Source: Ruminococcus sp. (GTDB taxonomy: Bacteria; Bacillota; Clostridia; Oscillospirales; Ruminococcaceae). Taken from it: a DNA stretch of 64,000 bases. The stretch is from positions 1 to 64,000 of the forward strand of contig SVNK01000008.1 in the NCBI GenBank assembly GCA_015066935.1, written 5' to 3'. The notes below the pieces were generated by a model that had not been told where the DNA came from, ran no database searches, and saw only the letters and a list, made by a program, of their open reading frames with translations. The position numbers and the translations under genes were made by a program. Positions 33,926 through 43,830 of this stretch are shown piece by piece. Each line of letters opens with the position of its first letter. Within the stretch, counting starts at the first letter, position 1.

Positions 33926-35125
33926 ATGGAAAGAAAAGATATAAAGCGTTATCTCATCATAGCTGCTATTGCCGCAGGAACCCTGCTTCTTGTACAGAAT
34001 TTCTCGCTTGCGATAAAGCTTGTGGGACTTGTAATAGCGGCACTTAATCCGCTTATTATAGGTACGGTCATTGCATACATTTTCAATATAATAATGGGTT
34101 CTCTTGAAAAGCGGTACTTTCCGAAGCACAAGGATGATTTCATAGGAAGAACAAGACGTCCCATGTGTCTTGTGCTGTCGTTTCTGATTGCACTTGCAGC
34201 GATTGCACTGATACTCAAAATAATCATTCCTCAGATGGTTGAGGCTGTCAAGATAGTCGGAATGTCAATACCGGAGGTCTTTGAGGATGCCAGAAGCTTC
34301 GTGCTGAAAAAACTTGACGAGTATCCGAAAATACAGGATGAAATTGAAAAATTTGATATATCAAGCATCGACTTTTCAAAGATTACGACTTACGTGACAA
34401 GCGGTGCACTCGGAGTTTTCAATTCCGCTGTTGCGATTATCGGAACGGTTACTTCAACACTTACAAATACAGTTATCGGAATTATCTTTGCGATTTATCT
34501 CCTTGCAAGAAAGGATAAGCTCCGTCAGGACATGAGCCGTTTCCAGAAAGTTTATTTCAGCGAAAAGACCAACAGACGCATGAACCATATCCTTGATACG
34601 GCTCATAATTGCTTCAGACAGTTCTTTATCGGACAGTTCATCGAAGCTATTCTCCTCGGAACACTTACCTTTATCGGTTCAAGCATACTTCAGCTTCCTT
34701 ATTCAGCAATGACGGGAGTAATTGTAGGTGTATCGGCACTTATTCCGATTGTCGGAGCACTTGTCGGTACAGCAATCAGTGCACTTGTCATTGTGACCGT
34801 AAACCCGATGCAGGCAGTCATTTTCGTAATATTTATCGTGATACTCCAGCAGATAGACAACAATATATTCTATCCGAAGATAGTAGGTTCGTCAGTAGGA
34901 CTTCCGGGAATATGGGTTCTGGCAGCAGTAACGGTCGGAGGAAGTCTCTGCGGAGTAATCGGAATGTTAATTGGAGTACCGCTCTGGGCAACAGTATATA
35001 AGCTTTATTACGAAGAGCTTGAGAAAAAGGAAAAAAAGATGGGTATCTATATTCCCGAAACAGACGAGAAACCTGTGAAGGTCAAAAAGAATACGGATAA
35101 AAAAACTGTAAAAACAAAGAAATAA
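33926..35125 (+). CDS. AI-2E family (YtvI/YdiK-like) permease
   Basis: A 399-residue membrane protein with about eight hydrophobic helices. Hallmarks are NPLIIGTVIAYIFN near the N-terminus, the cytosolic region around ISSIDFSKITTYVTSGALG, and the C-terminal set LIPIVGALVGTAISALV, QQIDNNIFYPKIVGSSVGLPGIWVL and GMLIGVPLWATVYKLY. Family members export diverse small molecules or act as ion antiporters; the AI-2 name does not prove autoinducer transport. The C-terminal tail is Lys-rich (about 370-399). In an operon with the upstream lipoprotein gene. Confidence 0.92.
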   Translation: MERKDIKRYLIIAAIAAGTLLLVQNFSLAIKLVGLVIAALNPLIIGTVIAYIFNIIMGSLEKRYFPKHKDDFIGRTRRPMCLVLSFLIALAAIALILKIIIPQMVEAVKIVGMSIPEVFEDARSFVLKKLDEYPKIQDEIEKFDISSIDFSKITTYVTSGALGVFNSAVAIIGTVTSTLTNTVIGIIFAIYLLARKDKLRQDMSRFQKVYFSEKTNRRMNHILDTAHNCFRQFFIGQFIEAILLGTLTFIGSSILQLPYSAMTGVIVGVSALIPIVGALVGTAISALVIVTVNPMQAVIFVIFIVILQQIDNNIFYPKIVGSSVGLPGIWVLAAVTVGGSLCGVIGMLIGVPLWATVYKLYYEELEKKEKKMGIYIPETDEKPVKVKKNTDKKTVKTKK

Positions 35126-35134
35126 TCAATTCTG

Positions 35135-35160
35135 AGAGGGACATTTTGTCCCTCTTTTTG
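35135..35160 (+). terminator. Terminator after the AI-2E permease gene
   Basis: A 9-bp perfect stem (35135-35143 with 35147-35155), 3-nt loop and a TTTTT tail. Confidence 0.9.
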
Positions 35161-35263
35161 TTTTGATGACTAAAATTATGCTTTTTGGATTATCGTATAG
35201 GACGAAAGAAATTGTGCAGGGTGACGATTTGCTTTTTTTGCGGCATTCATGACCGAAATGGGA

Positions 35264-35292
35264 TTGACAACGGCGGTGCGATGTGTTACTAT
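35264..35292 (+). promoter_or_regulatory. Promoter of the split pyruvate formate-lyase operon
   Basis: TTGACA (35264-35269), 17 bp, TACTAT (35287-35292), 43 bp before the start codon. Confidence 0.75.
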
Positions 35293-35334
35293 AATAATAG
35301 AATTACTCTGTAAGGTAAAAGGGGGAGTTTTTGT

Positions 35335-37398
35335 ATGGTAGATACATGGATGAACGAATGGGACGGTTTTACACAGGGACGCTGGAACAGGAATTCCGTA
35401 AACGTCAGAGACTTCATCAAGAAGAATTATACGCTTTATGACGGTGATTCCTCTTTTCTTGCTCCGCCCACAGAGGCTACGAAAAAACTCTGGGAGCAGA
35501 TAATGGAGCTTTCACGTCTTGAACGTGAGGCAGGCGGTGTTCTTGATATGGATACAAGTATTGTCTCCACTATCACTTCCCACGGTGCAGGCTACCTGAA
35601 CAAGGAGCTTGAACAGATTGTCGGACTCCAGACAGACAAGCCCTTCAAGCGTTCACTCCAGCCTTTCGGCGGCATAAGAATGGCTCAGAAGGCGTGCGAG
35701 AATTACGGTTATCAGGTTGACCCAAAAATAACGGAAATCTTTACCAAATACAGAAAAACGCATAATCAGGGCGTTTTTGACGCATATACTCCCGAAATGC
35801 GTCTTGCCAGAAAATCTGCAATTATTACAGGTCTCCCCGATGCATACGGCAGAGGAAGAATCATCGGCGACTACCGACGTGTGGCTCTTTATGGCGTTGA
35901 CCTCCTTATCGAGGACAAGAAGCATCAGATTGAGACTTCGCTTATAAGAATGACTTCCAAGAATATCCGTCTGCGTGAGGAACTTGCAGAACAGGTCCGT
36001 GCTCTTGAGGAGCTGAAGGAGCTTGGAAAAATCTATGGCTTTGATATTTCAAGACCCGCCGCAACAGCCAAGGAGGCTGTTCAGTGGCTGTATTTCGGGT
36101 ATCTTGCCGCTGTCAAGGAGCAGAACGGTGCTGCAATGAGTCTCGGACGCACATCAACCTTCCTTGATATATACATCCAGCGTGACCTCGACAGAGGTAT
36201 TATTACAGAGGAGCAGGCTCAGGAGCTTATCGACCATTTCATCATGAAGCTCCGTATAGTGAAGTTTGCCCGTACTCCCGATTATAACGAGCTTTTCTCG
36301 GGCGACCCCACATGGATTACGGAATCAATCGGCGGTGTTGATGTAGACGGTCATCCGCTTGTAACAAAGAACAGCTTCCGTTATCTGCATACCCTCGACA
36401 ACCTCGGAACTGCTCCCGAACCGAATATGACAGTTCTCTGGTCAAAGAAGCTTCCACGCAAATTCAAGGAATACTGTGCTGAAATGTCAATCAAGACATC
36501 GTCGATACAGTATGAGAACGACGACATGATGCGTGTTATTCACGGCGACGATTATGCAATTGCCTGCTGTGTATCATCAATGTGCGTAGGCAAGGAAATG
36601 CAGTTCTTCGGTGCAAGAGCAAATCTTGCAAAGTGTCTGCTTTATGCTATAAACGGCGGCGTTGACGAGCGTCTCAAGGTTCAGGTCGGACCCAAATACA
36701 GACCTGTTACAGGAGATTATCTCGACTATGATGACGTCTGGGACAAGTACGAAGCTATGATGGAGTGGCTCGCCGGACTTTATGTGAATACACTCAATAT
36801 CATTCACTATATGCACGATAAATACTGCTATGAGCGTATCCAGATGGCTCTTCACGACAGGGATGTGAAGCGTTACTTCGCTACGGGAATCGCAGGACTT
36901 TCCGTTGTTGCAGACTCGCTTTCCGCTATCAAGTACGCAAAAGTAAAATGTATCCGTGACGAAAACGGAATCGTCACCGACTATGAAATCGAGGGCGATT
37001 TCCCGAAGTACGGCAACAACGACGACCGTGTGGATAAGATTGCGGTTACGGTTGTGCGCCGCTTCATGGAAATGATAAAGAAGCATCATACATATCGTGA
37101 CGGCGTTCCCACAATGTCTATTCTGACTATAACATCAAATGTCGTTTACGGCAAAAAGACAGGAAATACTCCCGACGGACGCAAACAGGGAATTCCTCTT
37201 GCTCCCGGTGCAAATCCAATGCATGGACGTGATACTCACGGTGCGGCAGCTTCTCTTGCGTCGGTTGCGAAGCTTCCTTTCCGTCACGCTCAGGACGGAA
37301 TTTCCAATACATTTTCAATTATTCCCGATGCTCTCGGCAAGGATATGGATATTTTTGTCGGTGATATTGACCTTGACAAGCTGAGGAATGAGCAGTAA
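35335..37398 (+). CDS. pflB: Pyruvate formate-lyase, catalytic part without the glycyl-radical domain
   Basis: A 687-residue protein that follows PflB from its N-terminus through [17 protein letters not shown], the catalytic Cys411-Cys412 pair in [44 protein letters not shown] and [11 protein letters not shown], then stops. The C-terminal domain that carries the radical glycine is missing and is encoded alone at 37652-37891. The two add up to about 766 residues, close to the 760 of E. coli PflB, so the gene is divided right before the glycyl-radical domain, not truncated at random. GGGGGAG lies 7 nt before the ATG. It should turn pyruvate and CoA into acetyl-CoA and formate once joined with the radical subunit. 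No activase gene is adjacent. Confidence 0.93.
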   Translation: MVDTWMNEWDGFTQGRWNRNSVNVRDFIKKNYTLYDGDSSFLAPPTEATKKLWEQIMELSRLEREAGGVLDMDTSIVSTITSHGAGYLNKELEQIVGLQTDKPFKRSLQPFGGIRMAQKACENYGYQVDPKITEIFTKYRKTHNQGVFDAYTPEMRLARKSAIITGLPDAYGRGRIIGDYRRVALYGVDLLIEDKKHQIETSLIRMTSKNIRLREELAEQVRALEELKELGKIYGFDISRPAATAKEAVQWLYFGYLAAVKEQNGAAMSLGRTSTFLDIYIQRDLDRGIITEEQAQELIDHFIMKLRIVKFARTPDYNELFSGDPTWITESIGGVDVDGHPLVTKNSFRYLHTLDNLGTAPEPNMTVLWSKKLPRKFKEYCAEMSIKTSSIQYENDDMMRVIHGDDYAIACCVSSMCVGKEMQFFGARANLAKCLLYAINGGVDERLKVQVGPKYRPVTGDYLDYDDVWDKYEAMMEWLAGLYVNTLNIIHYMHDKYCYERIQMALHDRDVKRYFATGIAGLSVVADSLSAIKYAKVKCIRDENGIVTDYEIEGDFPKYGNNDDRVDKIAVTVVRRFMEMIKKHHTYRDGVPTMSILTITSNVVYGKKTGNTPDGRKQGIPLAPGANPMHGRDTHGAAASLASVAKLPFRHAQDGISNTFSIIPDALGKDMDIFVGDIDLDKLRNEQ

Positions 37399-37613
37399 TG
37401 GAGAAAAATATATTCAGAGAATCAGGAAAGACTCCCGCAGAACTTGCCGACCTTATTGACAGTCTTATGGACGGCGGTTCGGGTCACGTAAACATTTCAG
37501 CGTCTGATACCGATGGTACCCTTACTGTCAATACAGTGAAAAGCACAGACGTATGCGGTGTAAAAGGTGCTTGTCAGCAGCCCACGGAGTTCTTTGACGA
37601 TGATGAGGAATGA
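37398..37613 (+). CDS. Small protein inside the split pyruvate formate-lyase operon
   Basis: A 71-residue protein whose ATG overlaps the last base of the upstream stop (TAATG). The stretch [19 protein letters not shown] resembles the first part of the radical-domain protein (NLIELLDGY...GGHHLNVNV), but the RVSGYA radical motif is absent. Instead there is VCGVKGAC (two Cys) and a very acidic end (FFDDDEE). It may be a diverged copy of the radical domain that now serves as an adaptor or assembly factor. No known family is recognised; function unknown. Confidence 0.7.
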   Translation: MEKNIFRESGKTPAELADLIDSLMDGGSGHVNISASDTDGTLTVNTVKSTDVCGVKGACQQPTEFFDDDEE

Positions 37614-37651
37614 CGGCATTCGTGGTGAATCAACCAACAGGAGGAATAATC

Positions 37652-37891
37652 ATGGCAAATAAAAATCAGATTGACAACCTTATCGAGCTTCTTGACGGCT
37701 ACGTTGAAAAAGGCGGACATCACCTCAATGTGAACGTATTTACCCGTGAGACGCTCCTCGATGCACAGGCTCATCCTGAGAAATATCCGCAGCTTACTGT
37801 GCGTGTTTCGGGATACGCTGTGAACTTCGTGAAGCTTACAAAGGAACAGCAGGATGATATAATTTCCCGTACATTTCACAAATCCATATAA
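37652..37891 (+). CDS. Stand-alone glycyl-radical subunit of pyruvate formate-lyase (GrcA/YfiD-like)
   Basis: A 79-residue protein that is the missing C-terminal domain of Pfl[41 protein letters not shown] with the radical site Gly54, and [16 protein letters not shown] strong AGGAGG ribosome site precedes ATG 37652, so it is translated as its own protein. It resembles E. coli YfiD/GrcA, which replaces a broken PFL domain, but here the large subunit has no such domain at all, so this protein should be essential for activity. Third gene of the operon; no terminator with a T tract follows, only palindromes. Confidence 0.92.
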   Translation: MANKNQIDNLIELLDGYVEKGGHHLNVNVFTRETLLDAQAHPEKYPQLTVRVSGYAVNFVKLTKEQQDDIISRTFHKSI

Positions 37892-37942
37892 TAAGCCGAT
37901 ATTGTATGGGAAATGTCCATACAGGAGCATACACGTTACTTA

Positions 37943-38147
37943 TTGAGGAAAACCCTTTTGAAAAAGGGTTCTTCCTCAAACTCCTTTCCTAAAACTTTCA
38001 GTATGAAATTTCAGCCCCATAGGGTGCATATTCCAGATGAACTCGATGTTCAAAAATTTCTGGATGCACCCTATGGGGCTGAAATTTGTATTAAAAGTCT
38101 TTGGAAGGGGGGTCGGGTGAAACCTTTCCTCAGAAAGGTTTCACCCG
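37943..38147. repeat. Cluster of three palindromes after the PFL operon
   Basis: Three stem-loops in 205 bp: 37943-37979 (arms TTGAGGAA/TTCCTCAA plus AACCCTTTT/AAGGGTT); a 24-bp perfect inverted repeat at 38006-38029 and 38064-38087, extended inward by further pairs (TCCAGA/TCTGGA); and 15-bp arms at 38114-38128 and 38133-38147. No gene is visible between 37892 and 38201. It looks like a compact palindromic element, and may end transcription from both sides. Confidence 0.75.
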
Positions 38148-38201
38148 ATAAATACATATAATGCTTCTGTACCGATATTATCCATACAACGTCGGTTATG
38201 T

Positions 38202-41024
38202 TTATTCAAGATAGGGGCGGAGGTATTTTCCTGTATATGAATTTTCACAGGCAGCGACCTCCTCGGGAGTACCTTGTGCGACGATAGTTCCGCCGCCGTC
38301 ACCGCCTTCAGGTCCGAGGTCGATGATATGGTCGGCAACCTTGATGACGTTGAGATTGTGCTCGATAACGAGGACGGTGTTTCCTTGGTCGGTGAGCTTC
38401 TGGAGGACGTCAATGAGCTTATGGACGTCAGCTGTATGGAGTCCCGTAGTAGGCTCATCGAGGATATAGATTGTCTTACCGGTTGCACGCTTTGAGAGTT
38501 CTGTCGAGAGCTTCACACGCTGAGCCTCACCGCCTGAAAGGGTGGTTGCAGGCTGACCGATTCTGATATATCCCAGACCGACCTCCTGAAGTGTTCTGAG
38601 CTTACGGGCGATTTTGGGGATATGCTCGAAGAATTCGAGACCTTCGTCAACGGTCATTTCAAGCACGTCGTAAATTGATTTGCCCTTATAGTGGACCTCC
38701 AGCGTTTCACGGTTATAGCGTCTGCCCTTGCAGACCTCACATGGGACGTAAATATCGGGGAGGAAGTGCATTTCGATTTTGATAATACCGTCGCCCTCGC
38801 ACTTTTCACAGCGTCCGCCTCTGACGTTGAACGAAAAACGTCCGCTTGTATAGCCTCTTGCTTTAGCGTCGGCAGTCTGTGAAAAAAGCTCACGGATATC
38901 GGTGAAAACGCCTGTATAGGTTGCGGGATTTGAGCGAGGAGTACGTCCGATAGGGGACTGGTCGATGCAGATGACCTTATCGAGGTTTTCAAGACCATCC
39001 ATAGCGTCAAATCGTCCGCTTTTGATTTTTGCACGGTTGAGCTTGGCGGCAAGATGTTTGTAGAGAATTTCGTTGACAAGCGACGACTTTCCTGAACCCG
39101 AAACTCCCGTAACGCAGACAAGTTTTCCAAGCGGAATATCCACGTCGATATTCTTGAGATTATGCTCCCTTGCACCGGTAATATGCAGGAATTTTCCGTT
39201 TCCTGTGCGGTGTTCCGATGGGAGCGCAATTTTTTTCCTGCCTGAGAGGTACTGACCTGTAATGGAATTTTTGCACTTGAGGAGTTTGTCCACTGTTCCC
39301 GAAAAGACTATTTCTCCGCCGTTTACACCTGCACCGGGACCGATGTCCACGATATAATCGGCGGCAAGCATAGTGTCGTCGTCGTGCTCTACGACAATGA
39401 GAGTGTTTCCGATATCACGGAGACGTTTCAGGGTAGCGATAAGCTTGTCGTTGTCACGCTGATGCAGACCGATGCTTGGTTCATCGAGGATGTAGAGTAC
39501 GCCCATAAGGGATGAACCTATTTGAGTTGCAAGGCGGATTCGCTGACTTTCTCCGCCTGAAAGAGTGCCTGCCGAGCGTGAAAGCGTCAGGTATTCGAGT
39601 CCGACGCTTTTCAGGAATCCGAGACGCTCCATAATTTCCTTGATAATGCGTTCACCGACGAAGCTGTCGTGTTCGGAGAGTCTGAGACTGCCGAAGAAAG
39701 TGAGGGCGTCACGGACAGAAAGGTCTGTCAGCTGGCTTATATTCTTATCGCCGACTGTAACGGCAAGATACTCGTCACGGAGTCTTTTGCCCTTGCATAC
39801 GGGACATTCGACCTCACTCATATAGGATTCGAGTTCATTTCTGGCGTATTCGCTGTTTGTGTCGTGATAGCGGCGTTCTATATTATTGATAACGCCTTCA
39901 AACGGTGAGAAGTAGACTCCGCCGCCGAGAGTTTTCGGACGTTTCAGTTCAAGAGGTTCAGTGCCTGTTCCGTAGAGGAAGAGGTCGATAGCGCCCTTCG
40001 GCAGTTCTTTGACCGGAACATCAAGCGGAATACCGTGTTTTGCGGATATTGCGGAATAGTACATCATTGCTATGGAGCTTTCGTCGAGACTGTTCCAGCC
40101 CATGGCACTGATTGCGCCGTCGAGGATACTGAGGTCCTTGTTTGGGACGACGAGGTCGGGGTCGATACGGCGGAAAACACCGAGACCCGTACATTTGGGA
40201 CACGCTCCCATGGGGTTGTTGAACGAGAACATCACGGGTTCAAGCTCGCCGATACTGATATTATGTTCGGGACAGGCGTAATTCTGCGAAAAGAGCATTT
40301 CCTCACCGCCGATAACGTCCACCACCGCAAGTCCCTCGGTGAGACTGAAAACAGTTTCAAGGCTGTCGGTGAGACGTGATTCGATGCCGTCCTTGATGAT
40401 AATACGGTCAACGACGATTTCGATATTATGTTTTTTATTTTTGTCGAGCTTGATTTCCTCGGAAAGCTCGTACATGATTCCGTCGGCTCTTACACGGACG
40501 AAACCGCCTTTTCTTGCACTTTCAAGTTCTTTTTTGTATTCACCCTTGCGTCCTCTTGCAATAGGAGCGAGAAGCTGTATACGTGTACCCTCCGGAAGCT
40601 CCATAATGGTATCGACCATCTGGTCGATGCTCTGCTGAGAAATTTCCCTGCCGCATATGGGACAGTGAGGAACACCTATTCTTGCGTAGAGAAGTCGGAG
40701 GTAGTCATATATCTCGGTGACAGTTCCGACGGTTGAACGTGGATTTTTTGAAGTTGTTTTCTGGTCGATTGAAATTGCGGGGGAGAGACCCTCAATGCTG
40801 TCAACGTCGGGTTTTTCCATCTGTCCGAGGAACATTCTTGCATAGGACGACAGACTCTCAACGTAGCGGCGCTGACCGTCGGCATAGATCGTATCGAAAG
40901 CGAGGGAGGATTTTCCCGAACCCGAAAGTCCCGTCATGACAATAAGCTTGTCACGGGGGATTTCGAGGTCGATATTCTTGAGGTTATTGGCTCTTGCACC
41001 TTTTATGATAATTTTATCGGTCAT
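38202..41024 (-). CDS. uvrA: Excinuclease ABC subunit A
   Basis: A 940-residue UvrA. Two ABC ATPase modules: the first Walker A is [15 protein letters not shown], the second [16 protein letters not shown]; signature motifs are [16 protein letters not shown] and [16 protein letters not shown]. Zinc-finger cysteines are at [13 protein letters not shown] and CEKCEGDG...CEVCKGRRY. The start is [17 protein letters not shown] at 41024, 16 nt after the uvrB stop; further upstream codons are not UvrA-like. It finds DNA damage with UvrB. Confidence 0.98.
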   Translation of the reverse strand: MTDKIIIKGARANNLKNIDLEIPRDKLIVMTGLSGSGKSSLAFDTIYADGQRRYVESLSSYARMFLGQMEKPDVDSIEGLSPAISIDQKTTSKNPRSTVGTVTEIYDYLRLLYARIGVPHCPICGREISQQSIDQMVDTIMELPEGTRIQLLAPIARGRKGEYKKELESARKGGFVRVRADGIMYELSEEIKLDKNKKHNIEIVVDRIIIKDGIESRLTDSLETVFSLTEGLAVVDVIGGEEMLFSQNYACPEHNISIGELEPVMFSFNNPMGACPKCTGLGVFRRIDPDLVVPNKDLSILDGAISAMGWNSLDESSIAMMYYSAISAKHGIPLDVPVKELPKGAIDLFLYGTGTEPLELKRPKTLGGGVYFSPFEGVINNIERRYHDTNSEYARNELESYMSEVECPVCKGKRLRDEYLAVTVGDKNISQLTDLSVRDALTFFGSLRLSEHDSFVGERIIKEIMERLGFLKSVGLEYLTLSRSAGTLSGGESQRIRLATQIGSSLMGVLYILDEPSIGLHQRDNDKLIATLKRLRDIGNTLIVVEHDDDTMLAADYIVDIGPGAGVNGGEIVFSGTVDKLLKCKNSITGQYLSGRKKIALPSEHRTGNGKFLHITGAREHNLKNIDVDIPLGKLVCVTGVSGSGKSSLVNEILYKHLAAKLNRAKIKSGRFDAMDGLENLDKVICIDQSPIGRTPRSNPATYTGVFTDIRELFSQTADAKARGYTSGRFSFNVRGGRCEKCEGDGIIKIEMHFLPDIYVPCEVCKGRRYNRETLEVHYKGKSIYDVLEMTVDEGLEFFEHIPKIARKLRTLQEVGLGYIRIGQPATTLSGGEAQRVKLSTELSKRATGKTIYILDEPTTGLHTADVHKLIDVLQKLTDQGNTVLVIEHNLNVIKVADHIIDLGPEGGDGGGTIVAQGTPEEVAACENSYTGKYLRPYLE

Positions 41025-41040
41025 AGTATACCCTTTCGTT

Positions 41041-43005
41041 TTATGGCTGTGACTGCAGTTCCTTGATTTTATCACGGAGATACGCAGCGTGTTCGAATTC
41101 AAGAAGCTTTGCGGCGTTTTTCATTTCAACGGTAAGCTTGTCTATAAGCTGCTGACGCTGTGAAGCGGACATCTTCTTCTTTTTCGTCTTTTCCTCAACC
41201 TTGTTTTTAGAGGTTATTTCGAGAACGTCCCTTACATCCTTGATAATGGTTTTCGGGACGATACCGTGTTCCTCGTTGAAGGCAGTCTGGAGAGAACGGC
41301 GGCGTTCGGTCTCGGTGATTGCACGTTCCATCGAGCCTGTAACGGAATCGGCATACATGATTACCTGACCCTTTGCATTTCGTGCAGCACGTCCGATAGT
41401 CTGTATGAGAGAGGTTTCGCTTCTGAGGAAGCCCTCCTTGTCAGCGTCGAGGATAGCGATGAGACTTACTTCGGGAATATCGAGTCCCTCACGGAGGAGG
41501 TTGATTCCAACAAGAACGTCGAAAACGCCGTTGCGGAGGTCCTTGATAATTTCCATACGTTCAATTGTGTCGATGTCGTGGTGGAGGTACCGCACTTTAA
41601 CGCCGAGTTTTTCGTAGTAGTCGGTAAGGTCCTCAGCCATTTTCTTTGTGAGAGTAGTCACAAGAACACGTTCATTGCGTTCAGTTCTGAGGTTGATTTC
41701 GGAAAGCAGGTCGTCGATCTGTCCCTCGGTAGGCTTGACGATTATTTCTGGGTCAACAAGACCTGTGGGACGGATTACCTGTTCCACTATTGTATCTGTT
41801 TTCTCACGTTCAATTTGCCCCGGAGTTGCACTGACGTAAATAGCCTGATTTATATGCGAATTGAATTCATCGAAGTTCAGCGGACGGTTGTCCATTGCAC
41901 TTGGCAGACGGAATCCGTAGTCCACGAGCGTTGTTTTTCTTGCACGGTCGCCTGCGTGCATGGCTCTTACCTGAGGCAGCGTAACGTGACTTTCATCGAC
42001 AATGAGGAGAAAATCCTCAGGGAAGTGGTCGAGGAGGGTTTCGGGAGTACTTCCCGGAGGTCTGCCGGCAAGAACACGTGAATAGTTTTCAACGCCGCTG
42101 CAGTAGCCGACTTCACGCAGCATCTCCATATCGTAGTGGGTACGCTGCTCAATACGCTGAGCCTCAATAAGCTTGTTGTTCTGTTGAAAATACTCAATTC
42201 GCTCAGCAAGTTCACGGTCGATTTCACGCAGCGCACTTTCCATTTTGTCGTCGCCGACGATATAGTGTGAAGCAGGGAAGATTGCCGCATGGGAAACGAC
42301 AGCCTTTACCTCACCTGTTACGACGTTTATCTCGGAGATGCGGTCGATTTCGTCGCCGAAATACTCAACTCTCACAGCCGTATCGCTTGACATGGCAGGG
42401 AAGATTTCCACAACATCGCCACGTACTCTGAAGCGGTTACGTTCAAAGGCGATGTCATTGCGTTCATAGCGGATTCTGACGAGTTCATCTATGAGCTTAT
42501 CTCTGGACTTTTCGGCTCCCTGACGGATGGAAACGACCATCGAACGGTATTCGTCGGGACTTCCGAGAGAGTAGATGCACGAAACAGACGCAACAATGAT
42601 GACATCCCTGCGTTCTGCGAGGGCGGTTGTTGCGGAATGTCGGAGCTTATCTATTTCGTCGTTGACGGAGCTGTCCTTTTCGATGTAGCTGTCGGTACTG
42701 GGGACGTAGGCTTCGGGCTGATAGTAATCGTAGTATGAGACGAAGTATTCCACGGCATTTTCGGGGAAGAACTCCTTGAACTCCGAGCATAGCTGAGCTG
42801 CAAGTATTTTATTGTGAGCGAGGACGAGTGTCGGCTTGTTGACTCTTGCGATGACGTTTGCCATAGTGAAGGTCTTTCCCGAACCCGTTACGCCGAGTAG
42901 AATCTGTTCTTTTTTGCCCGATTCGAGACCGTATACCAGCTTTTCGATAGCCTGCGGCTGGTCTCCTGCGGGGGCATATTGTGAAAAAAGCTTGAAATGC
43001 TCCAT
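41041..43005 (-). CDS. uvrB: Excinuclease ABC subunit B
   Basis: A 654-residue UvrB. Walker A is [17 protein letters not shown], the beta-hairpin region is [33 protein letters not shown], the DEAD-like box is [12 protein letters not shown], and the helicase motif VI is [19 protein letters not shown]. The UVR domain at the C-terminus (about 615-650) binds UvrC. First gene of uvrB-uvrA. No LexA box was recognised in the short upstream region. Confidence 0.98.
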   Translation of the reverse strand: MEHFKLFSQYAPAGDQPQAIEKLVYGLESGKKEQILLGVTGSGKTFTMANVIARVNKPTLVLAHNKILAAQLCSEFKEFFPENAVEYFVSYYDYYQPEAYVPSTDSYIEKDSSVNDEIDKLRHSATTALAERRDVIIVASVSCIYSLGSPDEYRSMVVSIRQGAEKSRDKLIDELVRIRYERNDIAFERNRFRVRGDVVEIFPAMSSDTAVRVEYFGDEIDRISEINVVTGEVKAVVSHAAIFPASHYIVGDDKMESALREIDRELAERIEYFQQNNKLIEAQRIEQRTHYDMEMLREVGYCSGVENYSRVLAGRPPGSTPETLLDHFPEDFLLIVDESHVTLPQVRAMHAGDRARKTTLVDYGFRLPSAMDNRPLNFDEFNSHINQAIYVSATPGQIEREKTDTIVEQVIRPTGLVDPEIIVKPTEGQIDDLLSEINLRTERNERVLVTTLTKKMAEDLTDYYEKLGVKVRYLHHDIDTIERMEIIKDLRNGVFDVLVGINLLREGLDIPEVSLIAILDADKEGFLRSETSLIQTIGRAARNAKGQVIMYADSVTGSMERAITETERRRSLQTAFNEEHGIVPKTIIKDVRDVLEITSKNKVEEKTKKKKMSASQRQQLIDKLTVEMKNAAKLLEFEHAAYLRDKIKELQSQP

Positions 43006-43094
43006 AAAAAACCTCTTAAAAACGTAATACAGATATATTATACCACAAAAAATTTACAAAATAAAGAGGAAGAACAAATTTTCTTGTTTTAATC

Positions 43095-43120
43095 AAAAAA
43101 CGGACGGTCATAGACCGTCC
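43095..43120 (-). terminator. Terminator of the lipoprotein gene at 43126
   Basis: On the minus strand GGACGGTC and GACCGTCC form an 8-bp stem with a 3-nt loop, followed by GTTTTTTG. Confidence 0.85.
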
Positions 43121-43125
43121 TGGTG

Positions 43126-43737
43126 TTATTTGCGGGTTGTCGTAGCAGGCTGGGTAGTCTGCACAGAAGTTGCTGAGGATGATTCTGAAGTTGTTGATGA
43201 CGATGGTGCGTCTTCTGTGACATTCAGCTCGGCAAAAAGCATTTTCAGCTTATTATTGGGCATTTCAAAGCTGAGGAGTCTGCCGTCCTTATCAACGGTA
43301 ATGATGTAATCGCCGCCTTCGAGCTTACCGCTTACTTCAAGGGTGTCGTCCTTTTCCTCGCCTTTCAGTTCAGCAAGACGGGCATTGTCGTCCACAGCCT
43401 CAATCAGATTGAGCATCATTGCCTTTACGGGAAGTGCTGACTGAGGGACGGAGAAACTGAGTCCCTTGTAGGAAGCCTCGGTATTACCTTCGCTGAATGA
43501 GAGCTTAACTCCGCTGAGGGTATTGGGGGCAGTAAATTCGATGTCCCACATAGCGTCGCCGAAGCGGTGGAGGGTACCTTCAGCCTGAAGCTTATCCAGT
43601 GTAACGGACACATCGGCTTCAAAAGCACAATTGAGTCCGTTTTTGCGTGAGGCTGAGTTCTTGAGAGGGACAGAGCATGATGTTATGAGACAGATTCCCA
43701 TAATCATGCAGGCAAGAAGTGTAACAAGTCGTTTCAT
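43126..43737 (-). CDS. Lipoprotein of unknown function
   Basis: A 203-residue exported protein. The signal peptide ends in the lipobox ITSC (lipid-bearing Cys21). The mature part (about 30-170) alternates strands in a pattern like LolA-type or outer-leaflet lipid-binding folds (FEADVSVTLDKLQAEGTLHRFGDAMWDIEFTAP), but no family can be named with confidence. The last 25 residues are a Ser/Thr-rich tail. Single gene with its own terminator. Confidence 0.75.
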   Translation of the reverse strand: MKRLVTLLACMIMGICLITSCSVPLKNSASRKNGLNCAFEADVSVTLDKLQAEGTLHRFGDAMWDIEFTAPNTLSGVKLSFSEGNTEASYKGLSFSVPQSALPVKAMMLNLIEAVDDNARLAELKGEEKDDTLEVSGKLEGGDYIITVDKDGRLLSFEMPNNKLKMLFAELNVTEDAPSSSTTSESSSATSVQTTQPATTTRK

Positions 43738-43830
43738 ATAATCGTCTCCATTTCTGAAAATATGTATACTGACTTTTTACATCCCTGTTTTTGGAGTTCC
43801 TTGGTGATTTTCAGGTGGACTGCGTAATAA

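Noticed and set aside
35335-37891. Pyruvate formate-lyase broken by a simple frameshift
   Set aside because: The halves are separated by 253 bp that hold another gene, and the small half has its own strong ribosome site and start codon.
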